Part shown: piece by piece, positions 16,618 through 25,825 of the stretch
How the letters are laid out: each line of letters begins with the position of its first letter
Position numbering within the stretch: the stretch's first letter is position 1
Notes under the pieces: model-generated
Database searches by the model: none
What the model was told of the DNA's origin: nothing
What the model saw: only the letters and a program-made list of their open reading frames with translations
Assembly: GCA_041398605.1 (NCBI GenBank)
Contig: JAWKUK010000026.1
Location: forward strand, 42,465-106,464
DNA: 64,000 bases
Source: JAWKUK01 sp041398605
GTDB lineage: Bacteria > Planctomycetota > UBA1135 > GCA-002686595
Direction: 5' to 3'
Position numbers and translations under genes: made by a program

Positions 16618-17651
16618 CGTGCCTCCCCTTGGGTGTTGAAGCTCGCGCCCAAGCTACCGGCCGCCCGCGCCGCTTCGACGCGCCCGATCTCGAAGCACGC
16701 GGCGGTGCGGTCGAGCGCGACGCTCTCGCGCAAGGGCGCTTGCGCGCGACAGCGCTCGGACGCGAAGCCGCAGCGCGGCATGAAGGCGCAGCCAGCAGGC
16801 AGCGCAGCGAGGTCGGGAGGCTGGCCTGGGATCGACAGGAGCCGCGCGTGCGGGTCGCCCGCGAGGCGCGGCACGCTGCCGAGCAGCCCGAGGGTATAGG
16901 GGTGCCGCGGGGCCTGGAAGAGCGGCCCCGTCGGCGCCGTCTCGACGAGCCGCCCCGCGTACATGACGTTGACGCGGTCCGCCATCCCAGCGACGACGCC
17001 GAGGTCGTGCGTCACGAGCACGATCGCGGTGCCGTGCTTCTCTTGGAGCGCCTTCATCAGCTCCAAGATCTGCGCTTGGATCGTGACGTCCAATGCGGTG
17101 GTCGGCTCATCCGCCAGCAGCACCTTGGGCTCGCACAGGAGCGCCATCGCGATCATGACGCGCTGGCGCATGCCGCCCGAGAGCTCGTGCGGGTATTGCT
17201 TCAACCTCCGCTCGGGCTCGGGGATGCCGACGTCCGCGAGGCCCGCCGCAGCGCGCCGCGTCGCTTCGCGCCCGCGCGCGCGCTCGTGCACCTCGAGCAC
17301 CTCCGTTAGCTGTCGGCCGATCGTCAACAGCGGGTTCAGCGACGTCATCGGGTCCTGGAAGATCATCGCGACCTCATTGCCGCGCACCTTGCGCAGCGCC
17401 TTTGGCGACAGCGCGGCCAGGTCGCGCCCGCCGACGGCGAGGCGCCGCGCGCTGACCGTGCCTGGCGGCGTCGGCACGAGGCCCATCAGCGCGAGGTTCG
17501 TGACGGACTTGCCCGAGCCCGACTCGCCGACGAGGCCCAGTGTCTCGCCCGCTGCGAGCGTGAATGACACGCCGTCGACCGCGCGCACGGCGCCGTGGTC
17601 GGTGTGGAAGGTCACGCAGAGGTCCTCGACCTCCAGGATGGGCTCGCTCAC
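16614..17651 (-). CDS. Oligopeptide ABC transporter ATP-binding protein (OppD/DppD-like)
   Basis: A 345-residue ATPase. Walker A is GLVGESGSGKSVTNLA, the signature LSGGMRQRVMIAMAL, and Walker B VLLADEPTTALD; the C-terminal peptide-transporter extension includes GCAFMPRCGFASERC. GTG 17651 is the start: it directly precedes EPILEVEDLCVTF and overlaps the upstream permease stop (GTGA). A longer in-frame extension is arginine-rich shadow. It forms the ATPase heterodimer with the OppF-like protein. Confidence 0.95.
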   Translation of the reverse strand: MSEPILEVEDLCVTFHTDHGAVRAVDGVSFTLAAGETLGLVGESGSGKSVTNLALMGLVPTPPGTVSARRLAVGGRDLAALSPKALRKVRGNEVAMIFQDPMTSLNPLLTIGRQLTEVLEVHERARGREATRRAAAGLADVGIPEPERRLKQYPHELSGGMRQRVMIAMALLCEPKVLLADEPTTALDVTIQAQILELMKALQEKHGTAIVLVTHDLGVVAGMADRVNVMYAGRLVETAPTGPLFQAPRHPYTLGLLGSVPRLAGDPHARLLSIPGQPPDLAALPAGCAFMPRCGFASERCRAQAPLRESVALDRTAACFEIGRVEAARAAGSLGASFNTQGEAR

Positions 17652-19045
17652 GACTTGCCTCGTTGCTTGGGGTCCAGCGCGTCGCGCAAGCCGTCGCCGA
17701 GCACGTTCAACGCGAGCAGCGTCGAGCCCATGGCGAGCGCCGGGAAGACGACGAGCCACCAGTAGGTGTCGATCGGCGTGATCGCCTCCGTGCCGTCCTT
17801 GGCCAGGACGCCCCACGAGACCTTCGGCGGCTCGATGCCGAGGCCGAGGAAGGAGAGGAACGCCTCGAACAGCATCACCGCGGGGATCGTCAGTGTCAGG
17901 TACACGATCACGATGGAGAGCACGTTCGGCACGAGGTGCCCAAACAGGATCCGCGGCGTCGACGCGCCCATGACGCGCGCGGCCTCGATGAACTCGGAGT
18001 TCTTGAGCGCGAGCACTTGGCCGCGGACCACACGCGCCATCGTCAACCAGTAGATCGCGCCGATGACGACAAAGAAGATCACCTCGCGGTCGATCCCGTA
18101 CGAGTCCTCGAGCTCCGTGCGGTACTCGTTCACGATCGTGATCAAGAAGATCACGACGAAGATGAACGGCAGCGAGTAGAGGACATCGACGATGCGCATC
18201 ATCAGGTTGTCGATGCGGCCGCCGAGGTAGCCGGACAGGGCGCCGTAGGTCACGCCGATCAAGAGCGACGTCGCCGCGGCCATCAGCGCGACGAGGATCG
18301 AGGTGCGGCTGCCCCAGAGGATGCGCGCCAAGAGGTCGCGCCCCTGCGGATCCGTGCCGAGCCAGTTGCCGGTCTGCCCGAGGCCAAAGAGGTCCGCGCG
18401 CGCGCTCAGCAGCGCGCGGTCGAACCGGCCGAGCTCCCAGTAGCCGTTCTCGTGCCGGACCTCGACGAGCCGGAGCCCGGTCCTTGGCGCGCCAGGCGGC
18501 AGCTCGATCACGGGGAACTCGCTGATGACGCGCGCGACGGCGCGCTCGAGGCGTTCGGGGTCCGCGAGGTCGAGCGGCGCCGCAAAGTACGCGGCGTCCG
18601 CCCGGCGCTCGTAGCTGACGGCGACGTCGAGCTCTTGCGCGACGCGCTGCGCGAAGTCCGCGGCGTCGAGCGCGCCCGCGACCTGGGCCACGGAGCGGTG
18701 CCGCCAGCCGTCATTCCACCAATTGGCGCTGCGGCGCGTCGCGGCGGTCCCCGGCTCCGGCGTCGTCTCGGGCACGAGCGCTGCGCCCCACGGCCACGCG
18801 GGCCGCGCCGCCTTCGTGCGCAGCGACAGCGCGACGGGCGAGGGCAATGGCAGCAACGGCACGAGGATCGACGTCAGCCCGAACACGGCGAGGAACACGA
18901 GCGCGATGAAGCTCGGGCGGCTGCGCCGGAGGCGCCGCCAAGCGTCGCGGCCGAGGCTCTCGCCTTTGAATTGCTTGGCTTCAGCGGCCAGCCGCACGAG
19001 GCTCGCCTCGCCCAGCTCCCAGCGGGTCTCGGTGTGGCGCGCCAT
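17648..19045 (-). CDS. Oligopeptide ABC transporter permease (OppC/DppC-like) with long extracytoplasmic insert
   Basis: A 465-residue inner-membrane permease, much longer than the roughly 300 residues usual for the family. After the first transmembrane helix (about 47-68) comes an extra soluble segment of about 150 residues before the conserved core, which begins near GTDPQGRDLLARILWGSR. The EAA-type coupling loop is FIEAARVMGASTPRILFGHL. The C-terminus ends in the family's NVLGDGLRDALDPKQRGK. It abuts the OppB-like gene (start 19045, previous stop 19046) and is coupled to the ATPase gene. Confidence 0.93.
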   Translation of the reverse strand: MARHTETRWELGEASLVRLAAEAKQFKGESLGRDAWRRLRRSRPSFIALVFLAVFGLTSILVPLLPLPSPVALSLRTKAARPAWPWGAALVPETTPEPGTAATRRSANWWNDGWRHRSVAQVAGALDAADFAQRVAQELDVAVSYERRADAAYFAAPLDLADPERLERAVARVISEFPVIELPPGAPRTGLRLVEVRHENGYWELGRFDRALLSARADLFGLGQTGNWLGTDPQGRDLLARILWGSRTSILVALMAAATSLLIGVTYGALSGYLGGRIDNLMMRIVDVLYSLPFIFVVIFLITIVNEYRTELEDSYGIDREVIFFVVIGAIYWLTMARVVRGQVLALKNSEFIEAARVMGASTPRILFGHLVPNVLSIVIVYLTLTIPAVMLFEAFLSFLGLGIEPPKVSWGVLAKDGTEAITPIDTYWWLVVFPALAMGSTLLALNVLGDGLRDALDPKQRGKS

Positions 19046-20062
19046 CTACTCGTCCTCCAGGGAGATACGCGGGTCGAGCAGCGTGTACGCGATGTCCACG
19101 ATGGTGTTCAGGGCGTAGACGAGGACCGTGTAGAGGATCGTCACGCCCATCGCGAGCGTGTAGTCGCGGTTGAGGGCGCTGTTGATGAAGTGCGAGCCGG
19201 TGCCCGGGATGAAGAAGATGCGCTCGATCACCAGGCTGCCCGTCAGGATGCCGGCCGTCGCCGGGCCGAGGTACGACACGACCGGCAAGAGGCCGCCCTT
19301 GAGCGCGTGCCGCATGACGACCGTGCGCGGCGCGAGGCCCTTGGCATGCGCCGTGCGGATGTAGTCGTGGGACAGGACCTCCAGCATGCCCGTGCGCGTC
19401 AACCGCGCGATGTACGCCGCGTACACGAGGCCGAGGCAGAACGACGGCAGCAGCATGTGCCGGATCGAGCCCCAGCCCGCGACGGGCAGCAGGGGGATCA
19501 TGAACACGAAGAGGATGATCAAGAAGCTCGCGATGACGAAGTTCGGCAGCGCGATGCCGGCGGTCGCGGCGAGCCGGAGCGAGACGTCGAGCAGCGATCC
19601 TGGGCGCAGCGCCGAGGCGATCCCGGCCGAGACGCCGAGCGCCAAGGCGAACATCAGCGCCATCAGGCCCAAGAGGATCGAGATCGGCAAGCTCTGCGCG
19701 AGGATGTCGTTGACGCTGAAGTCCTTGTACTTGAACGACGGGCCGAAGTCGCCGGCCAGGACGCCGCCGAAGGCGTCGACGTCCGGCCCGGTCCGGACGA
19801 CGTGGAACCCGGCGTCGTCGGTCACGAAGAGCGCGCGGCGCTCGTCGAGGTTGAAGGGGCCCACGTAGTGCGCGAACTGGCGCCAGATCGGCCAATCGAG
19901 GTGGTAGCGGGCCTCGATGTTGGCCTTGATCGCGGGGTCGATCGCCCGTTCACCGTCGAACGGGCCCCCGCGCACGGAGCGCATGAGCGTGAAGCTGACC
20001 AGCATCACGGTGAAGACCGTGATGACAAACCAGATGAAGCGGCGGATGAGGAAGCGCAGCAT
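19046..20062 (-). CDS. Oligopeptide ABC transporter permease (OppB/DppB-like)
   Basis: A 338-residue permease. The family start MLRFLIRRFIWFVITVFTVM is followed by a moderate extracytoplasmic insert (about 30-115), then the core helices. The EAA loop region reads DYIRTAHAKGLAPRTVVMRH. The C-terminus LLDPRISLE is diagnostic for OppB/DppB. It lies 8 bases downstream of the solute-binding protein gene, in one operon. Confidence 0.95.
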   Translation of the reverse strand: MLRFLIRRFIWFVITVFTVMLVSFTLMRSVRGGPFDGERAIDPAIKANIEARYHLDWPIWRQFAHYVGPFNLDERRALFVTDDAGFHVVRTGPDVDAFGGVLAGDFGPSFKYKDFSVNDILAQSLPISILLGLMALMFALALGVSAGIASALRPGSLLDVSLRLAATAGIALPNFVIASFLIILFVFMIPLLPVAGWGSIRHMLLPSFCLGLVYAAYIARLTRTGMLEVLSHDYIRTAHAKGLAPRTVVMRHALKGGLLPVVSYLGPATAGILTGSLVIERIFFIPGTGSHFINSALNRDYTLAMGVTILYTVLVYALNTIVDIAYTLLDPRISLEDE

Positions 20063-20070
20063 GGCTCGGG

Positions 20071-21894
20071 TCAGCGCGCCTGCCCGGCGCTCTCGGGGCT
20101 GGACGCCGCGGCGCGCCGGGCGCGCTCCGCAGGGGAGTACAGGCCCGCGCGCGGGCCGGTGGCCTCGACGAGCGTGTGCAGGCCGTCGGCGGGGTACGCC
20201 GCGCGCTTCGCCGCGAGCTCTCTGTCGTCCATCCAGTACCAGAACTGCGGGAAGTGCTCGTCCTTCAGGTTGCTGTAGAAGCCGCCGAAGCGCGGCGAAT
20301 AGACGTCCTGCGTCGCGTAGCTGTAGATGGGCAGGATCGGCAGCTCCTCCATCAGGAGGGCCTCGGCCGCGCCGAGCAGCGCCATGCGCTGCGTCGGGTC
20401 GAGCTCGCGCGCCGCGGCGCGCACCAGGCGGTCGTACTCCGCGTTGCTCCAGCCCGTCTTGTTGTTCTCACCGCCCGTCACGAAGAGGTCGATGAACGTG
20501 TTCGGGTCCGCATAGTCGCCGATCCACGCGGAGCGCGAGACGTCGTACCCGAGGTTCGACTGCGTATCGAGGTACACCTTCCACTCCTGGTTCAGGAGCT
20601 TCGCGTCGATCCCGAGCTCACGCGACCAGGCGTCCGCGATGACGAGCGCGATGTCGCGGTGCGCCTCGCTCGTGTTGTAGTGGATCTCGAGCGTCGGGAA
20701 CGGCTTGCCGCCCGGGCCGAAGCCCGCCTCGGCCATCAGCCGCTTGGCCTCCGCGCGGTCTGCGGCGGCGTCCGTGACGGGCTCGTTGGCGTCGCTCGCC
20801 GTCGCGGCCGTCCGCATGCTGGCGCGGGTGTAGCCTGGGAGCCCCGGCGGCACCAATGACAGCGACGGGAGCTGCCCGGACTTCGTGATCATCTCGCAGA
20901 TCTGCCTGCGCGGAATCACGAGCGCGAGGGCGCGGCGCACGCGCTTGTCGTCGCAGGGGGGCTTCGTGACGTTGACGCGATAGAAGTAGGAGCCGAGGTA
21001 GGGCTCCGGCACGAAGTCCTCGCGCGGCACGAGGTCCTGGACGACGTTGGACGCGATCCGGTCGATGTAGTGCACCTCGCCCGTGAGGTACATGTTCAGC
21101 ATCGTCGTGTACGACTCGACCGCCAGGACGTCGATCGTCTCCAGCGCGATCTCGTCCCGGTTCCAGTAGTACGGGTTCTTGCGCACCCGAATGCGGTCGT
21201 TGATGCGGCGGAACTCGACGATGTAGGGGCCGTTGCAGACGAGGCGCTCGGGCTTGACCCACTCCTGGCGCCACGTCGAGGGGAAGTCGCGCTGCGCCTC
21301 CTCGATGCACTTGCGATTCACGGGGAACTGCGCGTAGAACGCCATGATCTCCATGAAAAACGCGGTGGGGGCGTCGAGCTCGAAGCGCACGGTGTAGTCG
21401 TCGGGGGCCGTGATGCCGACCGTCGAGAAGGGATGCACGGGGTCGCCGTTTGCGTCGACGTCCAGCGTGAACGCGCGCGCTCCCTTGACGTACCAGAGCT
21501 GGTAGGCGTACTCGGCCGCGGTCTTGGGGCTCAGGAAGCGCTCGTACGACCACATGAGGTCCGCAGAGGTCAGCGGGTCGCCGTTGGACCAGCGCGCGTT
21601 CTTGCGCAGGTAGAACGTGTAGACGAGGCCGTCGTCGCTGATGTCCCAGCGCTCGGCGAGGGCCGGCACTGGCTCCAGCGTCTTCGGGTGGCTGATCACG
21701 AGCCCCTCGTGCAGCATCCGCATCACCCGCCCCTCGGGGATGCCGGTCACGGTCGCGGGGTCCAGGGTCTGGATCTCCGTGCCGTTGTTGAAGACGAGGT
21801 CCGCAGGAGGGAGCGACGTGCCGCGGGTCGCTGCGACCGCTGCGGCGAGGACCAAGGCGAGGAGCGCGAGGGCGCTGATGGCTCTCAAGTTCAT
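20071..21894 (-). CDS. Peptide ABC transporter solute-binding protein (SBP_bac_5, OppA-like)
   Basis: A 607-residue periplasmic binding protein. The signal peptide is NLRAISALALLALVLAAAVA. The domain opens NNGTEIQTLDPATVTG, the family's start pattern. Further features are WERWD-type LAERWDISDDGLVYTFYLR, WSNGDPLTSADLMWSYERF and a C-terminal lobe with PNTFIDLFVTGGENNKTGWS. ATG 21894 is the only start that leaves a normal signal peptide; the frame itself extends further upstream. It is first in the operon, with its promoter expected in 21895-22191. Confidence 0.95.
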   Translation of the reverse strand: MNLRAISALALLALVLAAAVAATRGTSLPPADLVFNNGTEIQTLDPATVTGIPEGRVMRMLHEGLVISHPKTLEPVPALAERWDISDDGLVYTFYLRKNARWSNGDPLTSADLMWSYERFLSPKTAAEYAYQLWYVKGARAFTLDVDANGDPVHPFSTVGITAPDDYTVRFELDAPTAFFMEIMAFYAQFPVNRKCIEEAQRDFPSTWRQEWVKPERLVCNGPYIVEFRRINDRIRVRKNPYYWNRDEIALETIDVLAVESYTTMLNMYLTGEVHYIDRIASNVVQDLVPREDFVPEPYLGSYFYRVNVTKPPCDDKRVRRALALVIPRRQICEMITKSGQLPSLSLVPPGLPGYTRASMRTAATASDANEPVTDAAADRAEAKRLMAEAGFGPGGKPFPTLEIHYNTSEAHRDIALVIADAWSRELGIDAKLLNQEWKVYLDTQSNLGYDVSRSAWIGDYADPNTFIDLFVTGGENNKTGWSNAEYDRLVRAAARELDPTQRMALLGAAEALLMEELPILPIYSYATQDVYSPRFGGFYSNLKDEHFPQFWYWMDDRELAAKRAAYPADGLHTLVEATGPRAGLYSPAERARRAAASSPESAGQAR

Positions 21895-22191
21895 CAGGCG
21901 GTGGGGGCGTGCGGGATGGGCATGGGCCGAGCCTAAGGGTTCGCGCTCGGGGGTGCACGCCTGCGGGAGTGCTGGAAGCGTGTAAGGCGGCGCCGGGCCC
22001 CGTCCAGGATCGGGCCGGACCCGTGCGCGACGCGCAGCGCGGACTCGAGGAGCGTGACACCGGCCGCAGCGCGCGGCCCGAGACCGCGCGTCCAGTCCGA
22101 GATCTCCCCTCGTTCTCGGGGCTTCGATCGACCATGAGAGCGCCGCGTGGCCCACAATGCCGAGCCGCGCAGCCCCGGATCCCCCAATCGC
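21895..22191. promoter_or_regulatory. Divergent region between the opp operon and folE
   Basis: About 297 bases separate the divergent starts at 21894 (minus) and 22192 (plus). A possible upstream GTG start for folE at 22147 lies within it. No clear promoter hexamers or riboswitch-like fold can be called by eye. Confidence 0.35.
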
Positions 22192-22941
22192 ATGACCCAA
22201 CCCGCATCGCCCAACGCTAGCGCCTCACCGCGCGGCGCGAGCAGCGAGGGTGACGCCGTCGCCCTGCCGGTCTCCGAGCGCATTCGCCAGCGGCTGCAGG
22301 CCGCTGGACGGCGCCATCACGCCAACGACAACATCGCGGCCTTTGTCCGCGAGGGCGAGCTGGATGAGCTGCAGGTGGAGGTCGCTGGCAAGCTGCACGA
22401 AGTGCTGCGCGCGCTCGTGATCGACACGGACAGCGACCACAATACGCACGAGACGGCCAAGCGCGTCGCGAAGATGTACCTGCAGGAGATCTTCCGCGGC
22501 CGGTTCCACCCGATGCCGCCCGTGACGGAGTTCCCAAACGCGGAGCGCCTGAACGAGCTGATGATCGTCGGCCCGATCACGGTGCGCAGCGCCTGCTCGC
22601 ACCACCTGTGCCCGATCTTCGGGAAGGTCTGGATCGGCCTCTTGCCCAACGAACACTCGAACCTGATCGGGCTCAGCAAGTATGCTCGCATCACAGACTG
22701 GATCATGAGCCGCCCGCAGATCCAAGAGGAGGCCGTCACCATGCTCGCGAACGAGCTCCAGGACCGTGTGCGCCCCGACGGGCTCGCGATCGTGATGGAG
22801 GCGGACCACTTCTGTATGCACTGGCGCGGCGTCAAGGACACCGAGTCCGCGATGGTCAACAGCGTGATGCGCGGCGCCTTCCTGAAGGACGCGAACTTGC
22901 GCCGCGAATTCCTCGCGCTCCTGCCCCGCAAGAAGGCCTGA
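22192..22941 (+). CDS. folE: GTP cyclohydrolase I
   Basis: A 249-residue enzyme converting GTP to dihydroneopterin triphosphate, the first step of folate and pterin synthesis. Motifs include HETAKRVAKMYLQEIF, the zinc-site segment SACSHHLCPIFGKVWIGLLP, IGLSKYARI and the later DHFCMHWRGVKD with the third zinc-ligand cysteine. The first 50 residues are a Ser/Ala-rich extension. ATG 22192 is preferred; GTG 22147 would add 15 residues. A BLUF photoreceptor gene starts 15 bases downstream, so the two are probably co-transcribed. Confidence 0.95.
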   Translation: MTQPASPNASASPRGASSEGDAVALPVSERIRQRLQAAGRRHHANDNIAAFVREGELDELQVEVAGKLHEVLRALVIDTDSDHNTHETAKRVAKMYLQEIFRGRFHPMPPVTEFPNAERLNELMIVGPITVRSACSHHLCPIFGKVWIGLLPNEHSNLIGLSKYARITDWIMSRPQIQEEAVTMLANELQDRVRPDGLAIVMEADHFCMHWRGVKDTESAMVNSVMRGAFLKDANLRREFLALLPRKKA

Positions 22942-22956
22942 TTCTCCGCACCAACG

Positions 22957-23382
22957 ATGCTCGTCCGCCTCATGTACGTCAGCCGCGCCGCGTCCTCGGT
23001 CACCCAGGACGACCTGCAGGCGATCCTCAAGAAGTCGAAGGCGAACAACCCGAAGCGCGGCGTCACGGGCGTCCTCTGCCTCTCGGACGGGATCTTCTTG
23101 CAGGTGCTCGAGGGCGGGCGCAGCGCAGTCAATGAGCTCTACCACAAGATCGCGGCTGATCCGCGGCACACCGACGTCGAGGTCCTCAAGTACGAGGAGA
23201 TCGGCGAGCGCCGCTTCTGCGGCTGGTCGATGGGGCAAGTGAACCTCTCGCGGCTGAACCCGGGCCTCCTGTTGAAGTACTCCGAGCTCCCGAAGCTCGA
23301 CCCGTATGCGGTCTCCGGCGAGGTCTCGATGGCGCTCTTTCAGGAGCTGCTTGCGACGGCGTCGATCGTCGGTCACCCGTAA
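22957..23382 (+). CDS. BLUF-domain blue-light photoreceptor, single domain
   Basis: A 141-residue BLUF (FAD-binding blue-light sensor) protein. The photocycle residues all align with AppA numbering offset by 14: Tyr7, Asn31, Gln49, Trp90 and Met92, in LMYVSRA, KANNPKRGVTG, GIFLQVLEGG and FCGWSMG. There is no attached output domain, so it must signal through a partner or its C-terminal helices (about 100-141). It lies directly after folE. Light-dependent behaviour is expected from the conserved residues; the target is unknown. Confidence 0.95.
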   Translation: MLVRLMYVSRAASSVTQDDLQAILKKSKANNPKRGVTGVLCLSDGIFLQVLEGGRSAVNELYHKIAADPRHTDVEVLKYEEIGERRFCGWSMGQVNLSRLNPGLLLKYSELPKLDPYAVSGEVSMALFQELLATASIVGHP

Positions 23383-23385
23383 TCG

Positions 23386-23405
23386 TCGCCGGAATAGGCC
23401 GGCGA
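23386..23405 (+). terminator. Hairpin after the BLUF gene
   Basis: A 7-base inverted repeat (TCGCCGG / CCGGCGA) with a 6-base loop starts 3 bases after the BLUF stop. No T-tract follows, so it may terminate weakly or protect the transcript end. Confidence 0.35.
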
Positions 23406-23465
23406 TGCAGGAATGCGCAGATGGCCTGCGCGGCGCGCACCGCGCCGCGGGCGCTGCGCTGGGCG

Positions 23466-23493
23466 GCATCGCCCTGTAGGCATCGCCCTGTAG
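23466..23493. repeat. Perfect 14-base tandem repeat in an intergenic gap
   Basis: Two adjacent copies of GCATCGCCCTGTAG lie in the 204-base spacer between the BLUF gene and the next solute-binding protein gene. No function is apparent. Confidence 0.8.
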
Positions 23494-23586
23494 GCGGCGC
23501 CCCGGACGTCGGTAGAGGGAGCGAGCGGAGCGCGCGCGCGACTCCGCCAAGCTGCCCGGACTCCGTCCTGACCTCGTCCTGCCACC

Positions 23587-25558
23587 ATGGGGAAGCGCTC
23601 GGCTTCGATCGTGTCTCTCGCGCTTGTCCTCGTCGCTGGGGGCCTCGTCCTGCGGTCGCTCGCGCGCCGCGCCGACCGCATCCACGGTCAGGGCCCCAGC
23701 GCGGTCGAGGTGCCGACGGCGCCGCGGACCGGCGGGCGTGTCATCGTGCACGTCGCTGCGCTCCCGAGCGAGCTCTGCCGCCCGTTCGAGGGCACGGCCG
23801 TGGGGCGGCGGATCCTGGCGGAGGTGCACGAGACGCTGCTGCGCGAGGACATGGAGACGCTCGAGCTGCGCTCGAACGTCGCTGAAGCCTACGAGGTCGA
23901 GGACCTCGTCGTGCTCCAGGATTCTGCGAGCGCGGCCGCACGCGCGCTCGTGGGAGCGGTGGAGGTCGGGATCGGTCCGCCGGCCACACGCCGTGGCGCG
24001 CGCCGTGTGTACGGCGAGGTCGAGGCCTTCGGCGACGGCGTGCGCGTGACGCCGCGGTCCCGCGGATCGGACCTGCCGCAGCCCGTTGAATTGAGCGCCG
24101 CCGACGTCGCGTCGATCGAGCGCGGGGCCGTCGTGACGTTTCACTTGCGTGAGGGCGTCCGCTGGCATCCCTCGCTCGTCCCGGGCCATGAGCGCGAGGC
24201 GGCGCAGACGCTGGACGCGCGTGACGTGCGCTTCTCGTGGGCGATCCACACGAACCCCGAGCTGAACTGCGCCATCACCCAGCCCTACGTTGGGCGCGTC
24301 AGCGATTGCCGCATCGTCGACGCGCGCACGGTGCGCTTCTTCGTCGATCAGCAGAGCGCGTTCGCCTTGCGCTGGCTGGGCACGACGTTGCCGCTGCTGC
24401 CGTCGCACCTCTACGACCTGACGGACCCGGACAACATCGACTGCGACGCCGACGCGACGCTTGCCCAACAGGCGGCGCACATCCGCGGGAACGCGCACAA
24501 CCGGCTCTGGGTCGGGCTGGGGCCGTACCGCGTCACGCGCTTCGATGGTGACGTCCTCGAGGTGGCGCGCTTCGTGGGGCCGGATGGCGCGAGCGCGTAC
24601 TTCGACGCCGCGCGCGGGGTCACCTCGACGTGCTGCGTTGGCGCGCGATCGGGGAGGACGTCGTCGCGCTGCGCGCGCTGCGCGAGGGCGAGGTCGACAC
24701 CTTTGACCGGCTCAGCTCCGAGGAGTACTTCGGCCCGACGATGCGCAGCCCCGACTTCCAGGCGCGCTTCGCGCTGGGCTTGCGGCCCAGCGGCGGCTTC
24801 GGCTTCGTCGGTTGGAACCTGCGCCGGCCCGCGCTCGCGGACCCGCGCGTGCGCATCGCCCTCGCACACGCCTTCGACGTCCAGGGTTACATCAACTCCT
24901 ACTACCTCTCGCTCGCAGATCAGGTCACCGGAATCGTGCCGCCGGGCTCGCCGGACGCGGCGCCCGACGTCGCCCCGTTTCCGTACGACCCGCAGCTCGC
25001 CCAGGGCTCCTGGCGGATGCGGACTGGTTCGACCGGGACGGCGACGGGGTGGCAGACCGCGACGGGACGGCGCTCGTGCTGGAGCTGCTCCTGCCCGCTG
25101 GCAACGACCCGGCGCGGGCGCTCGGGCTCATGCTCCAGGAGTCGTTCGCGCGCGTCGGATGTGCGCTCGCGCTCAGCGCGACCGCCGGCACGGCGCTCAA
25201 TGCCCGCGTCGCGGACGGGGACTTCGACGCCTACGTCGGCTTCTGGAACCTCGGCACGGGCTTCGACCCCCGCGCGCTCTTCCATTCGAGCTACAGCGCT
25301 GTGGGGGCGCAAGGCCGGAACTACGGCGGGCTCGCCGATGACGAGGTCGATGGCTTCCTCGACGTCATTCAGCGCGAGCTCGACCCCGAGCTCCAGCAGG
25401 CGGCCTGGTGGGGCCTGCACCGTCGGCTCTACCGCGACCTTCAGCCCTACCTCTTCCTGTTCCAGCCCATGCAGCGCTGTGTTTGGGATCGGGGGCTCGG
25501 CGGGGTGCGGACCTACCGGGCGGACCCCGGCTACGCGCTGCGCGAGTGGTTCCGGTGA
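23587..25558 (+). pseudogene. Peptide ABC transporter solute-binding protein (SBP_bac_5), two frameshifts
   Basis: An OppA-like binding protein of about 657 residues if repaired. ATG 23587 precedes an export signal (IVSLALVLVAGGLVLRSLARR). The frame then covers TGGRVIVHVAALPSELCRPF and LWVGLGPYRVTRF. It breaks at the G run 24616-24619: adding one G restores YFDAARGGHLDVLRW, which aligns residue for residue with YFDRANAGYFDVIRW in the next paralogue. A second break is at the G run 25004-25006, where one added G restores AQGLLADADWFDRDGDGVAD. The last frame runs to 25558, ending GYALREWFR. Either the gene is decayed or the assembly has lost bases; the conserved protein sequence across all three frames shows any damage is recent. 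Confidence 0.85.
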
Positions 25559-25651
25559 GGCGCTGGCGAGAGGGTGGGCTGCGACAATGGCCCGCGTTGA
25601 GGGGCCCGAGCGCCGCGCGGGGCCACCTCTACTTGCCACTTACATGGACCT

Positions 25652-25675
25652 CAAACCCTCGGGGGCAAGGGTTTG
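25652..25675 (+). terminator. Hairpin between the two solute-binding protein genes
   Basis: An 8-base inverted repeat (CAAACCCT / AGGGTTTG) with an 8-base loop lies about 94 bases after the first gene. No T-run follows. It may be a terminator or a transcript-stabilising stem-loop. Confidence 0.4.
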
Positions 25676-25825
25676 CGGCAGATCGTTGAGGCCGGATGTG
25701 GCATAGTGTGCCATGTGTCACCTGAGCGGGTGCCCCCGCCGGGCGCCCGCCGGGCTACACCTGTCGCACCGCCCCGTCTCACCCGTCCCGGGCGCGGTCC
25801 ACTACGAGAGAGAGACCCGATCGAC

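Noticed and set aside
23587..25558. Programmed frameshifting in the solute-binding protein
   Set aside because: There is no slippery heptamer with a downstream structure at the breaks, there are two breaks per gene, and each needs an added base in a short G or C run. Decay or sequencing error is simpler.
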